Assembly (NCBI GenBank): GCA_947036575.1
Contig: CAMQSH010000002.1
Coordinates: 1-48,985 of the forward strand
Source: an uncultured Brevinema sp.
Lineage (GTDB): Bacteria > Spirochaetota > Brevinematia > Brevinematales > Brevinemataceae
Direction of reading: 5' to 3'
Length of the DNA stretch: 48,985 bases
Both the position numbers and the translations under genes were made by a program. Positions 41,990 to 48,985 of the stretch are shown in pieces (the stretch's first letter is position 1; every line of letters begins with the position of its first letter). The notes under the pieces were generated by a model that was not told the DNA's origin, did no database searches, and worked only from the letters and a program-made list of their open reading frames with translations.

Positions 41990-42547
41990 TTATAATTCTT
42001 CAGAAGAATCTTGAAGAAAACTTTGGAAAATAGATATATCGTGAAAATCTACTCCCAATAACAAACACACTGATAAAAACAGCTTCTGAGCAGCAATAGT
42101 AATCATAAAAAATAATGATATTGGTACTATTGTTAAAACAACTCCCATACTAATAGGAATCTGACTAAGTGTGATAAGAAAGCCATTTTGCATTCCTTGT
42201 ACGGCAAAAGGATACCAAATTATCCCCGTAAAAAGAATAAACATCACATAGATAATTTCTAAGACATACTGAATTTTAGTGCCCTTAAAATAATCTGGTA
42301 AGAAAGTCATAGATATATTCTGATTGGAATAAATAAGATAAGGTAAGCAAAGATAAGACATCCATAACATCAAATATACAGCAACTTCTTCAGGCCATGC
42401 TAAAGGTGAATTGAAAAAATATCTCAACAACACTTGAACAACAATAATCAATGTCATTATAATTAAACATACCGTGGCAATATTCACAAATATTTTGCAA
42501 ATAACTTTGTGAACTCCATCTATCCCCATTAGGATTTTATATAACAT
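41990..42547 (-). CDS. TRAP transporter small permease (DctQ)
   Basis: VVQVLLRYFFNSPLAWPEEVAVYLMLWMSYL; start adjusted to 42547 after RBS ggaggg. Confidence 0.92.
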   Translation of the reverse strand: MLYKILMGIDGVHKVICKIFVNIATVCLIIMTLIIVVQVLLRYFFNSPLAWPEEVAVYLMLWMSYLCLPYLIYSNQNISMTFLPDYFKGTKIQYVLEIIYVMFILFTGIIWYPFAVQGMQNGFLITLSQIPISMGVVLTIVPISLFFMITIAAQKLFLSVCLLLGVDFHDISIFQSFLQDSSEEL

Positions 42548-42631
42548 ACTACCCTCCATAAAGTTTAATGTAAAACGATTTTCATACATGTAATCATAGT
42601 ATAAAACAATAAAATATTTTTGCAATCATTA

Positions 42632-42676
42632 TTAATATATATAATAAAATCAATATAATTTTATTATATATATTAA
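42632..42676. promoter_or_regulatory. Perfect inverted repeat (19-bp arms, 7-bp spacer) in the dctQ/lacI divergent region
   Basis: TTAATATATATAATAAAAT-caatata-ATTTTATTATATATATTAA. Confidence 0.6.
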
Positions 42677-42780
42677 TTTAAAAATAACAATGCCTCTTAT
42701 ATGAAAAAATATTGTAATAAATTTATTATATAGTCTTGTAATTTTTGAAAATTGTTTTATAATAATAAATAGAGGGATTT

Positions 42781-43800
42781 ATGAAAAAAATTACGATTAA
42801 AGATGTTGCTCAATTAGCCAATGTTTCTACAACAACAGTATCTTTTGTTTTTAACAATCCAAAGAGAGTTAATAATGAAACAAGACAAAAAGTATTGGAA
42901 GCTGCTGGAAAATTGGGATATGCTCCTGATTTTAATGCTGTAGCATTACGAGGGAAATCAACAGCCATAGCTGTAATAATTAATTTTCATTATGACCAAA
43001 CTTTCCATAATCCAACAATTATAGAAGGGATACCTTTTATCGCTCAAAAATTAACACAGAAGGGATTCCATTTTATGCCTTTTTTTATGAAACCTGAAGA
43101 TCAAGAAAATCAACAACTTTTATCACTAATTGATAACAATAGGATTGCTGGAGTTTTGTTTTTAGCATCAAGAAATGACCTACATATTCTTAATGCTACT
43201 CTACAAAGAAAAATACCTCTTGTTGTTGTTGGTACTTTAGATCATTATGATAATCAAATATATAGTGTTGATAATAATAATGTTGAGGACACTTATAAAG
43301 CAACAATGCTAGCTTACGATAGAGGTTATAAATCTATAGCTTACCTTAGTGGAGACTTGGATTATATTGTCTGCCAACAGCGTCTAAATGGGTACAACAA
43401 AGCAGTTGCCGAAAAAAACATTCATACATCTATGGTCTATGGATTTTATGAAGATAGACAATCTATAGAGCAAACTATACAAAATATGATGATAAATTCT
43501 AATCCAGATGCGATTATTGTTAAAGATGATATTAAAGGAATTTATACTATTACTATGTTACAAAAATTAGGGTATATTGTAGGGAAAGATGTTGGGGTAA
43601 TAGGTATTGGAGGAATTACAGCAGGCACGTTTTGCAATCCTCAACTTAGTACCATGAAGATTTCCATGCAAGATATTTTTGAAAATGCTATTGATGTACT
43701 AATAGATCAGATCAGCACAAAATCTACTAAAGTAGGAAGAACTTTTATTACAACAGAATTTATAGATAGAGAAAGTTTACCTACTAAAATAATAGTATAA
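42781..43800 (+). CDS. LacI family transcriptional regulator
   Basis: MKKITIKDVAQLANVSTTTVSFVFNNPKRVNNETRQKVLEAAGKLGYAPDF. Confidence 0.95.
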   Translation: MKKITIKDVAQLANVSTTTVSFVFNNPKRVNNETRQKVLEAAGKLGYAPDFNAVALRGKSTAIAVIINFHYDQTFHNPTIIEGIPFIAQKLTQKGFHFMPFFMKPEDQENQQLLSLIDNNRIAGVLFLASRNDLHILNATLQRKIPLVVVGTLDHYDNQIYSVDNNNVEDTYKATMLAYDRGYKSIAYLSGDLDYIVCQQRLNGYNKAVAEKNIHTSMVYGFYEDRQSIEQTIQNMMINSNPDAIIVKDDIKGIYTITMLQKLGYIVGKDVGVIGIGGITAGTFCNPQLSTMKISMQDIFENAIDVLIDQISTKSTKVGRTFITTEFIDRESLPTKIIV

Positions 43801-44037
43801 AATAAACTTTCTTTTATAATTTTTTCAAAAGCACTCTAGTTTTACGTTTTAATAACAATCGTGAATAGAACTACTCATAAAAAGTTATCTGAATATATGG
43901 ATTTTGTAGGGTTAGAATCGTTATATATTTGATTTTAAAATAGTCTTTATTAATTGCAAAAATCAATTTATCTAGAACAGAAACTTTATAAACTTCTTTT
44001 ACCAGATTAATTGTTCAGTACTTGTCAAAAGGTAATA

Positions 44038-44130
44038 AAAAAGTCAGAATACTAGAGTTAGTAGCAGTAAGCACACATATTTATTGTCCCAAAGTTTATA
44101 ATAACAATGGGTATAGCATTCTGACTTTTT
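44038..44130. ncRNA. Structured element A (candidate ncRNA or large-loop terminator)
   Basis: Perfect 13-bp outer stem AAAAAGTCAGAAT/ATTCTGACTTTTT enclosing an 11-bp hairpin with G-U pairs; shares motif with 48510-48565. Confidence 0.45.
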
Positions 44131-44172
44131 AGAATCATATATTATATATATGACAGTTCATAATTATTACTT

Positions 44173-45657
44173 TTAAAAAAAATTAGGAAGTATATAACAA
44201 AAAATTGAAAACAAAGTAATTATAATAGGTACCCATAAAGCATTATATTGAAATTCCATCTTGGTATCATTTAGAGATGTGTTTTCTTTTCCTTTCATTA
44301 GGAAAAAGAAAATATGAGAAATAACTACACTCACTAATGAACCTACTAATACATTTAACATCCATGACATAGGAGTAAATTTAGCTAAGAGAGCTAATAT
44401 AATAATAGTAACAAAAAAAGAAATAACGGCTTCTCGTTCTTGAATTTTTTTGAAAAATATACCTAATATAAATATACCAAAAATAGATCCTAATAAATAA
44501 GAACCATATTTAGAAATAGCTTCTAGTAATGGGATTTTAATTTCTCCAAATAGAATAGAAGCAATAGCAATAACTATCCCCCATATAACAATCCATTTTT
44601 TGATAGTTTTGTCTTCATTATTACATACTATATTAACAGCAGTAACTGTTGCCATAGAATTTATAAGCGAGTCTAAGCTTGACATAACAGCAGCAAGAAT
44701 AGCGGCTATAACTAATCCAAAGAGCCCTGATGGTATTGATTCTTGAATAAATTTAATAATAATTTGGTTTGGATTAGAGAAATTTGTGCCCTGATATACT
44801 TTAAATAAATAAAATCCTATTAAAATAAAAGCACACATTTGAATAATACTCCAAATGCTACTAAACCATAAAGAACATTGTAGATTTTTAGAGTCTTTTG
44901 CTGTTAACATTCTTTGAACTTGTACTTGATCTGTACCAAAATAAGCAGTGTGAAAAATAGTGCCCCCAACAATACCTGTAAAAAATGTGTTAGATATGTA
45001 CCATTGTTCTGGAATTCGGAATGCATTTAATTTTCCATGATCATTTGAATATGTTAATATCTCAATAATATTTCCATGTTTTTGCATCAATAAAACCAAG
45101 ATACCAATAATAGCACCCCAAAGTACGACCATCTGAAACACATCTGTCCAAATCACAGCTTTAATTCCACCATAATAAGTGTATAAAATTGCAATAGTAG
45201 AAAGTATTAAAATACTAATATATTGTGAAATTCCTGTCAGTTCTTTAATGATTAGAGCAGGTGCATAAATAACAACGCCAGCAACAACAATAGATTTAAA
45301 AATAAATGCTACTGAGATAAGTTTTGTTATATTTTGACCAAATCGTTCTGTTAAGAATTCATATACTGACACATAATTTTTCTTATAAAAATAGGGCAAT
45401 AAAAAATTTCCTGAACACCATAGCCCCAAAGGTATAGTTAAATTAAATACTAGCATTGATAAACCATCAACATAAGCCCAACCTGGAGCTCCTATAAAAG
45501 TAACTGCACTAATTTGAGAGGCAATAATAGACAAAGCTATAGGTAACCAAGAAAGAGAGCGAGTCTGAAATTTTTGCTGTGACTTTTCTAAAACATATCC
45601 TATTAATATTGAAACAATAAAATATACTATAATAATACTATAATCTAAAATACTCAT
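44173..45657 (-). CDS. Sodium:solute symporter (SSS family)
   Basis: IALSIIASQISAVTFIGAPGWAYVDG; YTYYGGIKAVIWTDVFQMVVLW; AAILAAVMSSLDSLINSMAT. Confidence 0.93.
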   Translation of the reverse strand: MSILDYSIIIVYFIVSILIGYVLEKSQQKFQTRSLSWLPIALSIIASQISAVTFIGAPGWAYVDGLSMLVFNLTIPLGLWCSGNFLLPYFYKKNYVSVYEFLTERFGQNITKLISVAFIFKSIVVAGVVIYAPALIIKELTGISQYISILILSTIAILYTYYGGIKAVIWTDVFQMVVLWGAIIGILVLLMQKHGNIIEILTYSNDHGKLNAFRIPEQWYISNTFFTGIVGGTIFHTAYFGTDQVQVQRMLTAKDSKNLQCSLWFSSIWSIIQMCAFILIGFYLFKVYQGTNFSNPNQIIIKFIQESIPSGLFGLVIAAILAAVMSSLDSLINSMATVTAVNIVCNNEDKTIKKWIVIWGIVIAIASILFGEIKIPLLEAISKYGSYLLGSIFGIFILGIFFKKIQEREAVISFFVTIIILALLAKFTPMSWMLNVLVGSLVSVVISHIFFFLMKGKENTSLNDTKMEFQYNALWVPIIITLFSIFCYILPNFF

Positions 45658-45697
45658 ATTTTGTTACTCAAACCTTGTATTTTATTTATTAATTTAT

Positions 45698-45762
45698 TTT
45701 ACTTTACTTTACTTTACTTTACTTTACTTGTTTATTTAATTTATTTATTTATTTATTTATTA
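45698..45762. repeat. Short tandem repeats: (TTTAC)6 followed by a TTTA-type tract
   Basis: (TTTAC)x6 at 45698-45727, then TTTATTTAATTTATTTATTTATTTATTTATTAA. Confidence 0.9.
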
Positions 45763-47054
45763 ATTTTATTGAATGTAGGACCATCTATTGTTGGAATATA
45801 ACCTTTATATAAAATACCTTTTGTAAGAGTTTCTGGAAGAAAAAACCATACTATTGCAGCTAACATCCACACAGCAGGTGCTAATGCCATGCCTGTTACT
45901 AAATTTGTTTTTTCTGCAATTACTGCAACTATTACTGGTGCAAAAAATGATAAGATTCTTGATGCATGAAAAAGTGATGCTCCCATAGATCTAAGATGCT
46001 CTGGAAATATTTCTGTAAAATATCCACCCCAGATAGCACTAGAACCTAAAGAAAAACCATAAACAAAAGCCAAGATACCTATTAAAGTTGGATCAGATGG
46101 TACAATAAAATATAAAACTAGAATAATTCCTGCCATAACAAATCCAATAAGATTCAAAATACGACCCCAAGTGTTTCCAATAAAACTCCATACATAATTT
46201 CCAATGAGTCCACCTGTTGATTGAGCTGAAAATAAAATACCAATAATCGTTGGATCGAACATTCTTACATCTTTAAGATAAGTTGTTACAAATCCACCAA
46301 AGAACTGGTATGCTAAAACATTAAATGCAGCTAAGAATATACATAGTAATGTATATTTTGCATATCCATTAGAAAACATTTCTTTCCATGTTCCTTTTCT
46401 AACAATTCCTGTTTTTTCTTCTTCAGAAATAGCTTCAGTTTGTCCATATGGTATATATTTTCTATCATCAGGCACAACAAAAATCATTAATATTCCTGTA
46501 ATTACAGGTGGTATTCCACCAATCCACATTAATAATTCCCAATTAGAATCTTTTGCAATAAAAGCTCCTAAAATCCCCATAACAATAAGTGCTACAGAAA
46601 ATGTTGCTGAAGCAACACCAGTTGCCAAGACTCTCCATTTTTGAGTAAACATACCAGCTATTATTCCTACAGCAGCAGTAAAATAACCACCTAAAGAAAT
46701 ACCGATAATAAAACGTAGAATCATCCACATATTAAAATCAATAAAACTCATATTAGCAATTGTTGCTAAACCGTTTAATAATGTGATAAAAATCAAAACT
46801 CTTTTGCGTCCAAATTGCTCTGCAAATTGTGCTGTAAATATAGCGCCTATTAAAGCGCCTACACTTTGTGCAGAATAGAATAGAGCAGTTTGTGTTAAAG
46901 ATAAATTGTAAGAATCTCTTAAGTAAGGACGAACAAAGTCAATAATAGAAAAATTATAGCAGTAAAAAAAGTATCCTACTAAAATAACTAAATACGATAT
47001 CACACGGTGTGGTGTTGATAATGTGCTCATTGGCAGTTTTTTTATTTGATTCAT
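45753..47054 (-). CDS. MFS transporter
   Basis: 12 TM; ALIGAIFTAQFAEQFGRKRVLIF and RFIIGISLGGYFTAAVGIIAGMF motifs. Confidence 0.93.
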   Translation of the reverse strand: MNQIKKLPMSTLSTPHRVISYLVILVGYFFYCYNFSIIDFVRPYLRDSYNLSLTQTALFYSAQSVGALIGAIFTAQFAEQFGRKRVLIFITLLNGLATIANMSFIDFNMWMILRFIIGISLGGYFTAAVGIIAGMFTQKWRVLATGVASATFSVALIVMGILGAFIAKDSNWELLMWIGGIPPVITGILMIFVVPDDRKYIPYGQTEAISEEEKTGIVRKGTWKEMFSNGYAKYTLLCIFLAAFNVLAYQFFGGFVTTYLKDVRMFDPTIIGILFSAQSTGGLIGNYVWSFIGNTWGRILNLIGFVMAGIILVLYFIVPSDPTLIGILAFVYGFSLGSSAIWGGYFTEIFPEHLRSMGASLFHASRILSFFAPVIVAVIAEKTNLVTGMALAPAVWMLAAIVWFFLPETLTKGILYKGYIPTIDGPTFNKINK

Positions 47055-47095
47055 GATAAATCCTTTTTATAAATTATTTGATTGTTAGAAAATAT

Positions 47096-47132
47096 AACAA
47101 AAAAGAGTAGTTTTTTACTACTCTTTTTTGTT
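47096..47132 (-). terminator. Terminator between SnoaL-like gene and MFS gene
   Basis: AACAAAAAAGAGTAG...CTACTCTTTTTTGTT. Confidence 0.8.
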
Positions 47133-47141
47133 ATTTTAGTA

Positions 47142-48170
47142 TTAGCCATTATAATCAAAATCTGAGTTGGTGATACCATTTGTTCTATCTAAGATATCTA
47201 ATCCTTGTTGATTGAGCCAATAAGGAAGATCTATGATAACCCAATTTTCAACTAGTTTATCTCCTTCACGACGATAAACATCTACTACTTGCATTTCTAT
47301 GTTTTTAGCTCCACCTGGTAAGCCTAAAAAACCTCCTAATGGACTATTAGAAAGATTTGGCCATCCAAAAAAACAAGCATAATTACCTTCAGCAAAACGA
47401 CAAACATGTCCATTAAATACTTTATCACCTAAATTTTGACGGAAAGGTAATTGATGTCCTCTTTGATATCCTCTGATTGTATAACTTGCTCCAATTCCAG
47501 CAGGTCCATACCAAATCATATCTTTTGACCAAGATTTTTCTAAAATTTCTGGAGGACAAGACATAGAACCACTTTTGTTGAGCTCAGACAACTCATCTAC
47601 CATTTTATTCATCAAATTTAAAGTAATTTCAGCTTCTGTTGATGGAGCATCTTCAAATAACAATCCATCGTGAGTACGAGGACCTGGATAAATAAAATAT
47701 TGCCCTGTTTCTGGTGGTAAAGGATTTACTCCAGCCTGTTGCATAAAACCAATAAGATCAAAGAAAATCCCTGATTTGGTGATTTTTCCATTTTCAACAC
47801 AAGTAAATTCTGCATAACGAAGACTAATCATTTTTTTTGTTGGTTTGATACCTAGCCATTCTTCATTAAAGTTCCCCATAAAATGTCCCATACTCATAGT
47901 CCACTCTTCATGATTACCGTATAAATTATTACCACCAATAAAAATATCTTGGCGTCTTTGCATTCTATGTAAAGATTTTTTTAACGGTCTCCAGAATTTA
48001 TCAACAACAGTCTCTAAATTATTCTGTTCACGAAATGGATATGAAGCTCTCCAATCATAATCTTTTGCAATTAATGGCTTTAGATCTACTAGTAGTGATG
48101 CTTCTGTAGCATTTTCTACAGCCTTAAAATACTCCAAAACGAGCTGTTTTGTTGTTGTATATGTATTCAT
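47142..48170 (-). CDS. Double SnoaL/NTF2-like domain protein
   Basis: Two repeats with ester-cyclase/SnoaL patterns (HEEWTMSMGHFMGNFNEEWLGIKPTKKMISLRYAEFTCVENGKI; MIWYGPAGIGASYTIRGYQRGHQLPFRQNL..VVDVYRREGDKLVENWVIIDLP). Confidence 0.75.
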   Translation of the reverse strand: MNTYTTTKQLVLEYFKAVENATEASLLVDLKPLIAKDYDWRASYPFREQNNLETVVDKFWRPLKKSLHRMQRRQDIFIGGNNLYGNHEEWTMSMGHFMGNFNEEWLGIKPTKKMISLRYAEFTCVENGKITKSGIFFDLIGFMQQAGVNPLPPETGQYFIYPGPRTHDGLLFEDAPSTEAEITLNLMNKMVDELSELNKSGSMSCPPEILEKSWSKDMIWYGPAGIGASYTIRGYQRGHQLPFRQNLGDKVFNGHVCRFAEGNYACFFGWPNLSNSPLGGFLGLPGGAKNIEMQVVDVYRREGDKLVENWVIIDLPYWLNQQGLDILDRTNGITNSDFDYNG

Positions 48171-48200
48171 ATATAACTCCTTCTAAATAGTTATTTATAT

Positions 48201-48228
48201 ATTTTAATCTTTATTGAAAATTTGTCAA
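48201..48228 (-). promoter_or_regulatory. Promoter of SnoaL-like gene
   Basis: Minus strand TTGACA-N16-TAAAAT upstream of 48170. Confidence 0.55.
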
Positions 48229-48464
48229 GTCTTATTTTTTAAAATAGTAATATTAAATACCTTGAGCAGTATTTACCATAATAATCCAGCAAGGGTAGCT
48301 CTACCAAGTATATCTATGTATAACAAATGTAATAAAATATATATAATCTGAATAAGTTTTTTCTATGGCGTCAACTCTATTTAAGGACCTTGTATATATC
48401 TATAACTTGCAAGTTGACTTCAAATTTTCAGTATTTTTCCAGTAGAAGTATAGTAATATAATGA

Positions 48465-48636
48465 TGACAAGTAAGCATTATGCTAATAGATCTAATAAAG
48501 ACATACATAGTAGCGGTAAGCGTGCATACCCATTGTGTACCAAAGGTAAAAATAAACAATGGGTAAGATAGAGTCTCTACACTGTGGTTAGAGACATAAT
48601 AAAGCTAAAGGACAAAGCATTATACTTTGTCCTTTT
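48465..48636 (+). ncRNA. Candidate structured small RNA B, ending in Rho-independent terminator
   Basis: TATAAT at 48457-48462; stem TACCCATTGT/ACAATGGGTA (48527-48536/48556-48565) with inner TACC-aaa-GGTA; stem GTCTCTA/TAGAGAC (48573-48595); terminator AAAGGACAAAG-cattata-CTTTGTCCTTT (48607-48635). Confidence 0.5.
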
Positions 48637-48728
48637 GGGTTTCTATATTTAGTTTAGATTAGGTTGGATTTTTTGTCAAGAGATTTTATTTCATCCACTA
48701 TGCACCTTTAGAAATTTCTGGAGGATTT

Positions 48729-48985
48729 TTAGCTCTCATACTTTCTGAGACAGTCAACGAGATCATGCATATCTTCCATAGTGCTTCTGTCTTCATCACT
48801 TAGAGGGGACTCTTCTTGAAAACTTTCATGCAACTCTCTATCGTATGAGCAAAGTTGCTTATGAGTTTCGTTACCAGCTATGTTTTGAGCAAACTCTTTG
48901 AATTTAGGATTTCTTAGAATATCCTCTATGGTAAGAAATGGCGGTATTTTAAAAGGTGCAATCTCATTTGAAAGTGAGCTAAAAG
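48729..48985 (-). CDS. Partial hypothetical protein (C-terminus), truncated by window edge
   Basis: Reverse strand open frame ...FSSLSNEIAPFKIPPFLTIEDILRNPKFKEFAQNIAGNETHKQLCSYDRELHESFQEESPLSDEDRSTMEDMHDLVDCLRKYES*; absent from the ORF track because its start lies outside. Confidence 0.55.
   Translation of the reverse strand, partial: FSSLSNEIAPFKIPPFLTIEDILRNPKFKEFAQNIAGNETHKQLCSYDRELHESFQEESPLSDEDRSTMEDMHDLVDCLRKYES

Noticed and set aside
44062-44113. Shared motif A/B considered as integron attC sites or known riboswitches
   Set aside because: No attC core sites (RYYYAAC/GTTRRRY) with gene cassettes, no integrase, and no match to riboswitch consensus sequences that I could recall.

Overview
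AT-rich window from a diderm bacterium: it has ExbB/ExbD/TonB, a TonB-dependent receptor, Lol-like export genes and predicted beta-barrel proteins. A spirochaete-like host is plausible, but taxonomy cannot be resolved from this sequence. Contents in order: the 5' end of a galM-like gene (-); an APC permease-lacZ operon (+); pepT and a family 5 peptide-binding lipoprotein (+); a frv/sgc-like operon of PTS EIIB, EIIC and M42 peptidase with a GntR regulator (-); an alpha-glucoside PTS EIICB-GH4 operon (-); a long PadR-led envelope cluster (PadR, HAAS/DUF1700, DUF4097, secreted TPR-like and OMP-like proteins, LolD/LolE-like ABC transporter, LolA-like protein, OMP) (+); a FecBCD-type ABC importer (-) divergent from exbB-exbD-tonB-TBDR (+); a nine-gene operon (-) best explained as transaldolase-type sulfoquinovose catabolism, with TRAP uptake, YihQ-like GH31, isomerase, transaldolase, SLA-reductase-like enzyme, TauE-like exporter and a metal-ligand-less M24 pita-bread protein, divergent from a LacI regulator (+); and an SSS symporter, MFS and double-SnoaL group (-). 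The main candidates for follow-up are the TRAP-linked sulfoquinovose operon with its unexplained M24 pseudo-peptidase, the PadR/DUF4097/Lol envelope cluster, and two intergenic loci sharing a structured RNA-like motif with G-C to G-U substitutions in the stem. No tRNA, rRNA, CRISPR array or transposase was recognised. All product names come from reading protein motifs by eye; no searches were run.
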